From Agapetus fuscipes (Eukaryota > Arthropoda > Insecta > Trichoptera > Glossosomatidae): a stretch of DNA of 64,000 nt. The notes beneath the pieces are model-generated. The model did no database searches. It was not told where the DNA came from and saw only the letters and a program-made list of their open reading frames with translations. Positions 12,001-27,000 of this stretch are shown here, one piece after another (within the stretch, counting starts at the first letter, position 1; every line of letters begins with the position of its first letter). The translations under genes were made by a program, and so were the position numbers. The stretch spans positions 16,349,479 to 16,413,478 of the forward strand of contig OX637336.1 of assembly GCA_951799405.1 (NCBI GenBank), given 5' to 3'.

Positions 12001-15000
12001 ACATGCAGCATTTGTAAGCGCAAACTTAAACATGTCTGTTAGTGGGCGTGCACTTAATATGAATCTGAAATGTTAAAGTATTTTTGCAACTTAGAATATA
12101 GATAATAAGACTCATATAATATAATATATCATAATATAATATCACTTCTCAGTAGCTTGACGTCAAAATTTTTACTCCGTAAATTTAATTTAAAAAGTCG
12201 GTAAAAAACTTAATTTATTCATTTATTTTCATATCATTTTGTTCAGTTTGTTTTTTCTGTTGTTTCTGGTGCAAAATTTTTACTAGTTCAGTGTTTTTTA
12301 AATTGTTTTGAGTGTTTTTAGTAAATCACATACTTTTGTTTACTACCTACGTGAAATATTCCGTATTTATTTTTATAAAAAAAAATATATTAACCAGCGA
12401 CATCTATTCCAATTTGCTGCAAGTATATATTATATAATCTATTGATTGAATCAAGAAACATAAATATGAAATCCTGCAAAGTCTGCACAGATGCCGTTGC
12501 TGATGGCGTGAATTGTGGAAAATGTGATTCATTTTTACACTACATGTGTGCAGGTACTACTGAAATAAATTTTCGTAAATTGAGCACAGAGAAGAAAAGG
12601 AATTGGAAATGTGCGGACTGCAAAATTAATATCGCTTCTTCTTCTTCTTCAACCGCAGTTTCTTTAGATGGTGCCCAGGTACAAAATATGGATTTTTTAT
12701 CAGAATTGAAAGGAATTCATGAGGCACTCAAACTCCTTTCTTCGCTTCACAGCGAAGTCAAAACAATTAGTGAGGAGATGGCTGCGCTGAGGATGTCAAT
12801 GAGTTCCCAGAATGATAAACTGGATGAATTTTCTGGAAGGATAAAGAAGATTGAAACTAAACTTGAGACCATTGACTCACTTAAGAGTGAAGTGGCAGGA
12901 TTGGTGAGCAGAGTGGTAGAATTGGAAAAGGATGGGAATTCGAAGGAGGAACTGTACCAGGGAAAACTGGAAATCCTCCGACTTGACTTGCAGAGGCAGG
13001 AACTGCAGTCACGTAGTTGCAATATCGAGATTCAAAATATTCCCCAGTCTAAGACCGAAAATCTTGTCAATTTGAGCATGGAGCTGGGGAAACTTATAGG
13101 CGTTAAAATAGATGAAGGAGACATAAGGGCAGTCCACAGAGTGGCTCCTGGAAGGCCCACCACGAGGCCAAAGAACATAATTCTGCAACTGACCACACGA
13201 AAATTGAAGGAGGACATAGTGGCGGCTGCAAGAAGGCGCCGGTTACTAAAGATTAATCAGTTGGCTGGCCTAGGGCTTCCAACTGAAAATAAACCCTTTT
13301 ACATTAATGAACATTTAATCCTTTCCACAAAAATACTGTATTCAAACACAAGGGAGATGGCTAAAACCAAGGGGTTTAAATACACTTGGATCAGAAATAA
13401 TAATATTATGATGCGAAAGGATGATGCATCATCTATAATATACATTAAATGCCAGGAAGACTTGAACAGAATATGACTTTTAGTATGTGAAAATTACCAT
13501 TGTTATTTATGCTTGCTTGTTTACTTTTACGTTATTTTTCACCATTACTTCATGACTCTGTTCATTTTTCTGTTACTTATCTATTTTCTTTTTTTGCTTG
13601 TGTTATCTATTGCTATGCTTTCTCTTTTTTCGCCATTTAAGCCCTCTACTAGTTTCTCTAGTTTTTTTAATAATATTTATTCTATTATTCTCTCTTCTTG
13701 TCTTCTATCAAGGAAAATGTTATCTGTGTCTTCCTGTTATTTTTCATATTCATTAAGTCACCTTTATCAAGACTCTTATTACCATATTCACTTATCAATG
13801 CCCTTACTGAAACAGTCTTATTATTTTACTTTGATTATCATGTTATTGTTCTTCTTAACTTCTTATGGCATTAATAAATAATTTAGATGTTAATCACCTC
13901 AACATATACTATCAAAATTGTCGTAGTATTCGTAACAAGCTCTTTGATCTGCGTTTGAACATTCTTAACTGTGAATATGACATACTTGTTATCACTGAGA
14001 CATGGCTGAATGATGCCATCTATAATAACGAGGTTGCGGATGATAGGTATGTTGTTCACAGAAGGGATAGGTCTCCATCTACCTCTCCAAAGAGGGATGG
14101 AGGTGGTGTTTTAATTTTAATTAGGAAAGACATTTCTTGTATTAGATTATATAATGATGAGAGTCCGTTAGTGGAGGAAATTTTATTACATTTACCTACA
14201 GTTGGTAATGGTTTAATTCTTGCTGCATGCTATATTCCACCACATTCTAATCAATCCATTTATGAAGAACATTTTAATAAATTCAATGAAATAGCTATAA
14301 ATAAGGTTAATCATCATTTCTTTTTAATTGGTGATTACAATTTGCCCTCTATCAACTGGACCCCTGACATTGATAGCATTTCTCTTGGAATGCCCTCTTA
14401 CCTAAGTAATGTAATGTCTTTCCTGACTCTCAAACAATGTAATTTGATTAGTAATAATAATAACCGTTTATTGGACTTGGTGTTGACGGATCTAGTTTGT
14501 TCTGTAGTTGAATGTGCCACATCCCTTAGTTTAGTCGATCCTCATCACCCGCCAATTGAATGCACGCTGGAAACGTCACGACTGTTTACCAAGATGCCAG
14601 TTCATAATGTTCACAAATATGACTTCAGGAAAGCAAACTTCAATGAAATCATTATTGAATTGCTAGAATTTAATTGGTATGACAGCTTGCATAATCTAAA
14701 CACTCAAAATGCAACAGATTTTTTTTTATTCCAAATTGTATACAATATTAGATTGTCATGTACCACCATTATATGCACGTTCAAATAAATATCCTGTTTG
14801 GTTCACTAATGATTTAAAAAAACAAATTAACATTAAAGTGAAAGCCTGGAAGAGATGGAAGACATATGGCAATTTAAGTGATTATGACAGGTTTCGGACT
14901 GCTCGTGCTAAGGTTAAGAGACTCATGATTGGGTGTAATAAGTCATACATTAATAACATTGAAACTTCAACTACCCATAACGTTAAATCCTTCTGGAAGT

Positions 15001-18000
15001 ATACTCACAATTTAAAAAATAACTTAAGGGGCTATCCGTCGTCTATGACGCTTAATGATCGGGTTTCAAATAACCCATCTGAAATTTGTGACATGTTTTC
15101 TTCGTATTTCCTATCGGTTTTTGTATCGTCATCACAACTGACATGCAGTCCTAATACCTCCGATATAAATATGAATTTCAATTGCCAAAATAATAATAAC
15201 ACATGTATTGCTGATTTGTTTCTATCTGAAAACGATGTAAGGGATGCACTTTATCTTATTGACATTAATAAAGGGGCTGGTCCGGATAAACTAAGTGCTT
15301 TTTTCCTTAAAATGACCTCGAATGCCCTTGTTAAACCTCTTACACTCATTTTCAACAAAAGTTTATCTGAAGGTTATATACCAAGCATATGGAAAACTGC
15401 TAACATCATACCCTTACATAAAGCAGGAGCGATAAATGACATCTCTAACTACAGACCTATATCTATCCTCTCTTGTATTGCTAAAATTTTTGAAAAATTG
15501 GTCCATAGTAAAATATATCCACTACTTAAGCACTGTATTCCTGATAGTCAACATGGATTTGTCAGATCACGATCTATAGTTTCTAATTTGTTACTGTATT
15601 CTAATTTTATTTTTGAGACATTTGACCAGGGCTCCTCTGTTGATAGCGTGTACACTGATTTCCGTAAAGCTTTCGATAAGGTAGATCACCTTATATTACT
15701 TAAAAAGCTTCACTTCAATGGAGTCCAAGGTAACTTATTTAGGTGGTTTTCTTCATATCTTGAATCGAGATATCAAACTGTTACCCTGAATGGATATACC
15801 TCATCATTGTGTGCGATAAGCTCTGGCGTTCCTCAGGGTTCCATATTGGGTCCTTTTTTATTCACAATTTTCATATCTGATATCCATAAATGCTTTAAAA
15901 ACAGTAAATTATTATTATTCGCTGATGATATGAAAATTTTTAAAAAAGTTGATAATATTAACGACTGTTTATTACTACAGGAAGACATCAATCGGCTCAG
16001 TTTATACTGTTCGATTAACAAACTGTCACTCGCCTTTGAAAAATGTAAAATTATAACCTTCTCGAGGAAACGCATTCTGATCAAATACAATTACACGATT
16101 TCCAATCACACACTTGAAAGAGTATCGTGCATACGTGACCTAGGTGTGACTTTCGATTCGAAACTTTTGTTTGACGTGCATATTGATGCCGTTGTCAATA
16201 GGGCCTTTCAAATGATGGGATTTGTGTTTCGTGTAACAAAAAAATTTAAAATGTTATCTAGTTATATGACCTTATATCATTCATTAATACGATCTCAAGT
16301 AGAATTTGCTGTGACTATATGGAATCATTTTTATAATGTGTACAAGACTCTTATAGAGTCCGTACAAAGAAGATTTACAAAAATACTATTCCATCGTTTA
16401 AGCTTCGTCAACCGCACTTACGAAAACCGCCTAGTTCACTTAAACCTAATTAGTCTTGACAATCGGCGTTTATTATTGAGTGCGTTAACTTTGAGGAGTA
16501 TTTGTCTATCTGAAACGGATTGCCCTGGTCTTCTATGTCAGATTAATTTTCGCATACCAAGAAGTGCATCCCGTTCGTTACAAATATTTTCTCTGCCCAA
16601 ATGTCGAACAAACTCAGGTCAAAGAGCTCCTATGTATAGAATGTGCAGTGATTTTAATATATATTTTAGTGATTTAGATATATTTAATAAAGTGAAGTAC
16701 TCCTTTAGATCTGACCTATTAAAAAGTATTTATAAAATGTCCGTGCTATCCATTATATCTTGAATGGGTTTTCTTTTTATCTTTTTTTGTATATTTTTTG
16801 TTTATTCTTAGTTTCTCTTTTCACTTTTTTTTTTCTTTCCTCTTATTTTTATTTCTGTTGTTAATTTGATTTACTTTTTACCTCATCGATTTCTTTTATG
16901 TTTTTATTTTTCGTCAGCTATTTTATTGTTTTTACATATCTGTGGGAATTCTTTAGGATTAAGGCACACTACTGTTTATGTTTACATTTTTCTTGTATTT
17001 GTTTTTGTGTCTGTATCTGTTTTTTCTCCTTAAAAATAAAATAAATAAAAATAAAAAATATTGAATGCATGGCCATAAGCAGGCGCATGTAGGTACGTTT
17101 GCGCTTACGCATGCTGCATGTGTACATACAAAATAAAATAAACCTCACATGAACATAAACTTTGTAACTCCTGCCGCATTTCCCTGAAACCATTACCTGA
17201 AAACATTGGGGTGGCATTGGCAAAAATTAACCAAGTTTTTACAGCATGGGGGGTCTGCTTCATACCAACCTATTAGTCAAGGAACACAAAAATTTCCATA
17301 AGTATGAAATTTTATAATCAACATTCTGAATTTGCATTAAAAAAACCTCAAGGGAGCCTTCTGGATTCCAGTATTAATACTGGTCCAAACTACATATAAC
17401 ACCTACTTGTAGTATAACAGTCTATCAAAATTTATATTCAAAATAAAACCAAATCGAAAAATATGAATCATATTTTATTATCAATGAATATGTTAATAAG
17501 TAAATACATTTTATTTTTTTTGTATCTTGAATTTAAAATTTTGTGTGTCATTTCAGAATGACTACCTGTAGGTATACTGAACATTTGAACTCAAACATGG
17601 AGTTTTACTAAATATGTATCAATACTAAAACAGCGCCTTCAGTGATTTTTTTAGTTTCTATACATTTTTTTGTAAAACGCTAGTAGAGCTTTATACTTGG
17701 ACTACTTGACTGGATCCTTGTCCTTCCCACATACACACTTCTGATTTATTTATTTGAATAGAAATAAAAATAATGTATTGGCTACATTAGCATAGGATTG
17801 GCTCCATCCAAGACAATGGACCAATCATATCCAAAATAATTGGATGCCATATGTGCTCTAATAAATGAGACAATGGGTACATACTTAACAGAAAATAGAT
17901 AATCATAAATTTAAAAAAATCCATAATCCATAATCTAAGTTGCAAAGATATATTACATTTGAGATTCATAATAAATGCATTCTCACAAGCAAACACTTAT

Positions 18001-21000
18001 AAGTTCGCGCTTAGACATGCCGCATGTGGACTTACAATATTAAAACAATCTCAAATGAACATGAGCCATGCAACTCTTGCCAAACTTCCCTAAAACAGAG
18101 GTGGTATCAGCAAAGTGAACCATTTTCTACAGCATGGGTGGTCAGCCTCATACCAACCTATAAGTGAAGGAATGTGTCTTCGTATGCTTTAATAAATAAG
18201 ACATGCTTAACGGAAAATAGACAATCATAAGTCAAAAAATATCTTATTGTTTCAATAAAAAATTCAGGCATTCATTGCTTGTACTTAATATTGATAATTT
18301 CAACATGAAACGCAATTTAGCTACATACGAATATATTGTGTAAATTCTTGCCGCGTTGTCCCCGAAGGAATCGCTGTTGGCGAGTGGAACCTATTTATTT
18401 GTATGGGTATTTTGGCACTCTCCCACCACCTCCCACCCAGTTCATACAACTCATGCGGAGTTGCTTCACTCGGTGAACAACATTACAATTTTTTTTTCCA
18501 GTGGCTGAGGGCCTTCCCGATGAAGTTAATCAGCTAGTGTAACTCTATTCGTGTCAAAGAAAAGAAAGTCCTCCAGATCAGAGGCTATTGCATGACTCTA
18601 AGGAACCCCCCCTCCCCCGAATTTCGATGTTACTGAAGCTAATGTGCCTGACGGGAAAGCCTCCCTGACGGGTATTTCGCGAGGAGCCATCTGCGCTCAG
18701 CGCAGTATATCAGTGTGTATGGGAAATATAGGTATAGATATATATAAATGTAATAGATAGATATTAAATATATAGTTAGATTCGGTTAGATGGGTAAGAG
18801 GGGCAGCCTTCAGTTGAAGTGGGGGTTTCCCAGCTCAAACAGGGGCTGGTAGTCATTTCTTGTGAAAGCTCAGTAAGCCTCGCCGGTATTTAATTTTGGG
18901 CTTGAAATGAACACCGAAATGGGAAACCATTCCTGATACCCCCGGTGGGATTCGGACTCGAGTTCAAGGCATGGAATGCAAGAACTCTACCAATTGAGCT
19001 GTCGATCGGACTGGAATGTAAGTAGGTATAAATAATAATGACTAATGAGAAATAAATCGATTTTCTTTTATAAGGATTTTATAGACGCTCATCTATATAG
19101 TGATTTTTATATTCCGAAAATAGGGATTTTACTGCATTTTCAACTTGTAGAAATTTCCCTATTTCCGGTAGTAAAACTAAGAAGCACCAGCGTCAACTCT
19201 ACGTGAAGTTAAAAAAAATTTAATATGTCAGATCCAGCTTAAAAAAACATTATTAAACCTAAATTCTAGGTTTTATTGCTATTTAAGTGGGTACCAGAAA
19301 AAAATATCAGACGACACTAAAAATGGCCATAAAATGACGAGAAAAACCTCTTTATCTCCAAAAATAACCCATTATGCCCCACTCTACTAAATGCGTCCTT
19401 TAAAGGCAGTTAAATGGGGCGTTTTGTATAGGAACTGAATGCAGTACTGTTATCTCCTAAGTAGTTACTAGGAGATAATAGTACCTATTGTAGGTATTTT
19501 TTCTACTAGGACAGGGATGGCGAACCTATGACACGCGTGCCACAGGTGGCACGCGAGACGATTTTGCGTGGCACGCGAATGAGGAGAAAAAATAAAAGTG
19601 TATAAGAAAAAATAAAAATAAAGTTATAGAAATAGTATTAAACAAATATTTAAATAGCAACGTGTATTTTCTTCTTAATTAATCTACTTAATTATTTTCC
19701 TCAGTGTATTCATTGTTGTTTTTATTAAAAATCTGAAGTTACACAAATATTTTATGCATTTTTATTTCCATGGCATGTGGCACGCGACATATTATTTTAT
19801 TGAAAAAAAAAATTTTTGGCACAATATAATAATCTATAATCGAAGTTGCAAGGATATATTCATTTAAAGCTCTCAGATGTATGTATGCCCACAAACCAAC
19901 AAGTGTAGTTCGCGCTTACAAATGCTGAATGTGTACTTACAAATAAAATTCAAACCTCAAATGAACATAAGCCCCACAACTTTTGCCGACCTTCCCTGAA
20001 ATAGGGGTGACATTGGCAAAGTGAACCATTTTATACAGCACTCAGTCTCAAAAAGGTTCGTCATCCCTGTACTAGGACCTAGTAGAATAAATAACTACAA
20101 TAGGGTGCACTGAGATAACGTAAAAATAAAATTGACTAAATTCCAACGTTTCCGTTTTTTTTTTTAAATATATATTTAAGGTAGAAAGCCTTCACAAAAA
20201 AATAAAACGTTATCCCTCGAGAACAGAGAAACACCCACTTCAAGTTTACAGTTTGGAGTAAGACTGCACCCCTATAAAAGCAAATAGGATACATTGGCAT
20301 TGAATGAACCCCATTACCTGTCACATGAAAGCTCACGCTTACAGATGCTGCATGAGTACCTACATACAAAATAGACCAAACCTCACATGATCATACAACC
20401 TGCAACAGGGGTGACATTGCCATTTACGGTATAAGGTGGTCAGCCTCATACCAACCTATGTATAAGTCAAGGATTACAAAAACTAAAAAAAACATTTAAG
20501 TAAGTAGGTATATAAAACAACAGAACCTTAAAAATAAACAAAGAAAGTAAGAAGGTACCAGTGGCGAAGGGTGGCCATACAAGCCGGTTCCCATCGGCTT
20601 CCCTTTTAAAATGATGTAACAAAGTAGTTAAAAAATATAGGCACAAAGTAAAAAAATACATTTAAAACCAAATAAACAATACGTATTTTTTCTCCATTGA
20701 AACCATGTAGTGTACTTTATTATCATTTTTGCCTCATTTTAAACGGGAAACCGATGGGAATCGGCTTGTATGGCCCCCTTCGCCACTGGAAGGTACATCA
20801 TTTACATAAAAGAATAAGCCGCCAACATTACAGACTACCCGCCATTTTTTCTGTCCTTGCATACTTCTCGCACCGTATAATCGAAGTAGTGTCGATTTAG
20901 AGTCAGGAAACGATTACAGAATATTAATATTCTATCGCCACAATGTCAGTGACATTTTGTACGACAAATGAATAAAAAAATACACGCAAAATGATATGCA

Positions 21001-24000
21001 GTAGAAAGCGAAACAACATATTATTGAACATGTGGATTTGATAATTTACAACAGAGGCTGTCGATGGTGAATTAACCCTACGGTGTAGAGAAATGTCTGC
21101 ACAGACTTTTTGCACATTGAAATCTTCCCATGACTTCTTTAAAACCAACATGACAGAATTTGCAGGAATTACAACAACAAAAAACATTTATAGGGGCTCT
21201 AAGTCCAATAGCCATAAAGTGGTATTACAGGTCTGCCCAGGCCTATTAGAGCACTGTTTATAAATTATAAAAAATCTGCTTCCAAAAATGTTGAATTCGG
21301 TCATTTATGTCTCGTAAAGTCAAAAGTCAAAACGTAAAGACGTAAAGTCAAAACATCACACTGTTAGGATTTGACTTTTTTTATTTTACACTATTATTTG
21401 TTTAGTAGAAATTATTATTTAGTAGAAATGGACTACTTAAGAAGTATGATTGGGAAAAGACGGAGTGATAGGGTAAGGAATGATTTTGTTAGAGAGGAAT
21501 GTGGTGTATGAGAAAGTGTGAAAGTAAAGATTAAAAGAAGTATGCTTAGATGGTTTGGACATTTGGAGAGAATGAATGAGGAAAGACTGACGAAGAAAGT
21601 ATATGCTGCGAGAATTGATGGATGTCGTGGAAGAGGAAGACCGAGAAAGGTATGGATGGACCAAATTTTCGAAATAGCGAATGAATGGGATATCCAGAGT
21701 CATAATAAAAGGAGAGCTTGTATGAAAAAGGTTATGGCTCTGGATGAAATGAAAGAAGTATGCAAGGATCGAAAGAAATGGCGGTTGATCTGTAATGCTG
21801 GCGGTTAAAGCTAAGGCTTTTAAATTTAAAAAATATGTGTTGTAGCTTTTTAATTTTTTACTGTTTAATTGCTTAGAATTTATTTGTTTTATATATTTGA
21901 TTGTATCAATTGCATGTACTCCTTGATTGATGGGTTGGTGTGCGGCTGACCACCCATACTGTAAAAGATGGTTCACTTTGCCAATGTCACCCCTGCTTCA
22001 GGGAAGGTCGGCAAGAGTTGCAGGGCTTATGTTCATTTGAGATTGGGGTTTTTATATTGTAGGTCCACATGCAGCATGTGTAAGCGCGAAATTATGCATG
22101 TCTGCTTGTGGGAATGCATTTAATATGAATCTCAAATGATACATATCTTTGCAGCTTAGATTTAGAGATTTAGATTTGTTTGAAATTTTCTATATGTATA
22201 TTGTATAAACCTGCCAAGTGCTATAGAATCTAAAATCTTGCAAATATACCTAAGGTACATTTAAGATTCATATTACACACATTTCCATCAGCCAAATCCC
22301 CACGTATAAATTCGCGCTTACACATGCCGAATGTGGACTTACAACATAAAAACCCAATCTAAAATGAACAAAAGTCCTACACTCTTGCCGACCTTCTTTA
22401 AAACAGGGATGACACTGGCAAAGTGAAACATTTTTTACAATATGGGTGGTCAGCCTCATACTAACCTATTCGTCAAGGAAAAAATGCTCGTGCTTAGAAA
22501 CGTCATTCATAGGGTTAAGCATTTTTTTTTTTAATATATTTATTCTGAAATATTGTTAGTACCTGCTGGACAGTTTATGATAATGCCTGAACATTGTAGG
22601 GTAAAGGCTCGATAACTTTATTTTAATTACCATTTCGAGTGAGCAATAATATTTTAGAAACCCAGAGAGAGAGACTGGAGGGAAACCAGCGAGAGAGACT
22701 GGAGGGAAAAAAAGTTGTAGAATTCGGCGGAAGTTGAACTGTCAAAAGTGTCAATAAAAAATCTACACGGCCATCTTGATTGGTGTGCGTGTGAGAGATA
22801 TTTATGTACGTGTGACATAACAAAAAATCAATTAATTTCCTCTGGATATATTTTAATGGTAAGGTGATATCCGAATCACATTATTATTATTATTTATTTT
22901 TTAAATAGATTTGTGAAGAGGAATGCAATTTACCAACCTATTCTGCCCGGCCAGAAACAGGTATTAATGTCATCAATTAATAATTCATTATTGTTTATTT
23001 TAATGAATTATTAATTAATAATTACCCAATAACATCTGTTAAACCAGGGTCAAAGTTTTGGTCAAATGACCCAGGCGGGGATCGAACCAACGTTACTCTA
23101 TTCCAAGCACCCTAGAAAGATTAACCCACTTGGCCCCCCGTCGGCCATAACACCCGACAAATTATAGAAATATTACGAAGATTTATAGATAAAAAAAAAT
23201 GTGTTTGTAAATAGGATTAAATGTATGAGTAATGTAAAATTACGATCAACAGCCATAATAATATAATATTACGATGATTTATTTGGCTAGCGCTGTTTTT
23301 GTGTGAATCACACCTCAAGAGCCCTCTGCAAGCTTGTTCGTCGATATAAAAAGCTCCAATTTACAAGCAAGACCCAGTTGCTGTTAAGGCTGGATGGACC
23401 TTTGGTGTCTTTGTCTTTGGTAAAGGTATATGATTTTTTCAACCAGGCGAAGAGCATATTTGACAATATAAATTATATATTTTCGCGCTCCCCCGGGAAT
23501 CGAACCCGCAACCTTCTATTTACGAGTCTGAAGCGTTACCGCTAGACTACGGACCGGTCAAATACATTCATACCTACGGTAAATAACTACTTAAAGATTT
23601 ACACTAAAAGGTGCACCCAGCTTTTAATCGCGTAGGTATATTTTGTTTTGAATTATGGTATGAAATACTGATAATAATGAAAATTAGCATGTTGGTTAGG
23701 GTTAATTGCCGTCATTGTTTTGAATACCAATGGCTCATCTCAAGTCTGACCCAGCTGATCCGCGAATCAAAATTCTGATATCATTACAGAGCCGAAAGAT
23801 TCAAGATGGCGTCCTGACAACCGCTTGATTAGCATCAAACGAAAAGACAATGGGCTGTCCGGTGGATGCATGGTGAAACACGCCTCGACTCTATGTAGAA
23901 TATGATGGGGCTTCCACACGCTTGCGGCAAACGCCTTGAGTCAAGGGCTTGCAAGCGCTTGCAAGCTCTTGGAAAACCAAACAGGGTCATCCACACGCTT

Positions 24001-27000
24001 GTGCGTGCGTCTGTGTGTGTTAGAATAAGCAAGCATGGCGGACGTCCAGCTTTTAGCTATAACATTTGGATAAACTTATTTTTATTTAAAAAAAAAAACA
24101 AAACAAAAAGAGAGAAACTAAAAAGAAACGAATAATTCGGCAAAGACGATGGTGGATGATCAAAATTCATAGAAACCGTACCGCACCAGAATGCGCGCGC
24201 ACAAGTATGTGTGTGCCTGGCATGCGCATGCGTGAATTCCCTTTGACTTGCGTCAAAAAACCGACTCTGGTCGGATCGGCGACAAGCTGAGCCAAGGCGG
24301 CTTAAGCCACGCCCCCAGCTGAGCCAAACGGCCGTCCACACGCTCGACTTGGCCGAGGTTGGCAAGCGTGTGGAAGCCCCATGAACAGTAAAGAATGCGA
24401 GTTGTTTTTTGATTGATTTGTATTCATAGAGTGGGTCTTGCTAACTACACATCATACCAAATACAAAAAAGATAATAATGTGATGGAAAAACAAAGAGTT
24501 CGGCGACACTATCTGCAGAATAAATCCAATTCAACTGTATACTCGAAGTACATAAGTGAAGAAATAAGAGAATAATTACCATTCCAGCACCAGCACTCTC
24601 GCAAAAAACGCAACTAAGCTACACATATAGTGTAACTACTTGCCGCGTTCTCCCCAAAAGTGTCGACCGGTCTACCACAGTAGTGGTGTTACCATACAAA
24701 ACATGTTTTTACCTTAGAAATCCTATGTTTTCTTGCTTTCTCCATTTTGCGGTTCGACATCCTATAATTACACATGTGATTTTTCCTTTAAAAATTCTCA
24801 AATTTACCGATCAAAAAATTATAACGCGCGCGCAGAACGTTCACGCAGGCGTGAGTTTAAAGCTAACAACTTTCTGGAAAGATTTCGTAGTTTCACCCGA
24901 GAATTTTGTGTACAACGAAATGGCGCTGTCAAGATCTTTGTTCTCTTTCTAACTAAGGACAATGAAACAAATAAAGTGTATATTTTCGTTAAAATGGTTT
25001 CTAGTCCACATATATCATAAGTCAATGGTTTTATTGCTTTCTATCTATGTATATTTTTACCCAGTCATAGGTACATACTTTTTTTTAACAAATAAACTTT
25101 TCAATAGAGAGGTACTGAGATAACAGTTTTTGTTCCATGTTTTTTTTATTTTATCTTAAAAATTTTTTTTGAAAATGATTTACCTTTAGAAAGTATCCTT
25201 TGAGAGATTCAAGTCGCAAGAGGAATCCTTCAAACAAGTTCATTTCCAAACACAGGAGCGTAGCACTTCACATAAACTATTTAAAAATAATTGGCACAAT
25301 AACAATAAAAAAACTTTTGTTTCGGCACTCTTTACTTCATTTTGCTTTAGTAGATATTTCTATTTAGTAGTAAGTTCAAAACATCTATAATATATATTGC
25401 TAAGATATTTTGATATTGAAGGCTTATATTTAATGTATGCCCACAAGCAGGCACACGTAAGTTATGAATGGTGTATGGGAATTTTCGCTGAAGTATGTGC
25501 CACTGAAGTATCTACCACGGAGCGAAATAGGTATAATTGCAATGAAAAAAGGGGTATCAGGTATAACAGCGTCACATAAAAAAACATAATATAAAAAAAA
25601 CAATACATGTAAGAATACAGTTCAGTCAAATGGACTTATCGTGAAAAATTTTATGGCATAGATGAGAGAATCCAATTATCCGAATTTTCAATTATCCGAA
25701 TGTCTAGTGTTTTTTTAATCGTTTAGTTCCAATAGATTCGGTTAATGCTAGTTCTACTGTAGGATTAGATCTCTATTTGAGTTTTTTTTTTTTACTTTTT
25801 TGACATCGCAACCAAAATAAATATTTTTACGATTAACAACACCCACACTAACGTAAATTTAATTTTAAAATACAGGTGTGATTTGCAGCATTCAAATAAA
25901 TGTTCATTTTATTTTTAAATTTGGAATTACTCTTATTTAGGAACGGCAGACAATTTTTTAGTGTTGAATAAACGTTGAATATTTTTAAGTTTATTTTTTA
26001 CTGTCGATAAACGTCTGTTAAACAGTAAAAAAATGCGTAAAAAAGATACAAATATATTACTGTTGTTTGAGAATAATATTTAAGCCACTGTCAAATTTTA
26101 TCGCTAGGCCACTGCGTAAAATGGTATAAGAGTGAGTGTGTTTGAGCCAGTGTGGGTAGGTATTTTTGTATATGGGTCACAGGCTATTAAATCCTTAACC
26201 TTTTAGCAATTTGTTAGCCCTGTCCGTCCTTACCTACTTAACATGTAACAACAACCCTGTGTGGAGTTCAGCGCTTGTTTATCTCGAGTGAGAAGAGACG
26301 TGTCTTGTCTCTTCGACTGCAGCACAGGTCACGCGCGGTCGACAGAGAGAACCACGTAAAAGAAGATCATTCGGGAGTGAGGTGAGTCCTTTCTGATTAG
26401 TCAAAGACTTGTCCAAGGCCCTGTTCCCTGATGGTCTGCAACTCTGGCAGATTTTCCTGTGATCACTTTGCTTAACGTCTAATTAAATTAGGACACATCA
26501 TTCAATCTCACATGATGGAGTCAAACTTGGCTCGATCAGAGATTCGAACCCACAACCTTCCATATACGAGTCCGAAGTGTTAGTCATTAGACTATGGACC
26601 GGTCTAAAACTAGACATGGTGGGCAAAGTGTTACTATTATTAAATCTTTTCTGATTTATAAATAAGAAAAGTAAATTCTTTGATACTTATGTGCCCGTAC
26701 TATGACGCCTAGTGTTACAGATTAGTTTTGATTTTGGGTTTCATCATGCCATCTCATGCATTCATCTGGGTGTGGATGGAATAGAACCACACACTTTTTA
26801 TGTTACAATTAAAACGAGTTGTGTACGCACTAAACTAACGTTGGGCACTACGGTACATCGTGAACGAGTTGTAGTAATTCGATTATTTGAGATGGCTCAA
26901 CGGCGTTGGATAGCGCGTCTGGTAATCTGGGTTCTAATGTACTTTTCTCTTCAACTATGTATGAGGTTTTACTGATAAACCTGTACCCAAGTATAAAGAT

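Larger units (their letters stand above)
12165..17057 (+). mobile_element. CR1/Jockey-group LINE, nearly full-length
   Basis: Two-ORF non-LTR retrotransposon with a ~300-nt 5' leader, ORF1 (12466-13476), ORF2 (13865-16763, frameshifted) and an A-rich 3' tail of AAATAAA units ending about 17057. Short AATAT strings at both ends are possible target duplications but too simple to be decisive, so the 5' border is approximate. Clade is judged from motif style; a tree would settle it. It lies in intron 1 of pyd on the opposite strand. Confidence 0.9.

Noticed and set aside
13513..13881. 122-codon hydrophobic ORF between LINE ORFs
   Set aside because: T-rich spacer with no motif; the frame is a composition effect.
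21437..21976. 179-codon minus ORF
   Set aside because: Antisense shadow of the LINE RT tail and repeat A; the 45.6-kb copy gives a similar antisense frame.
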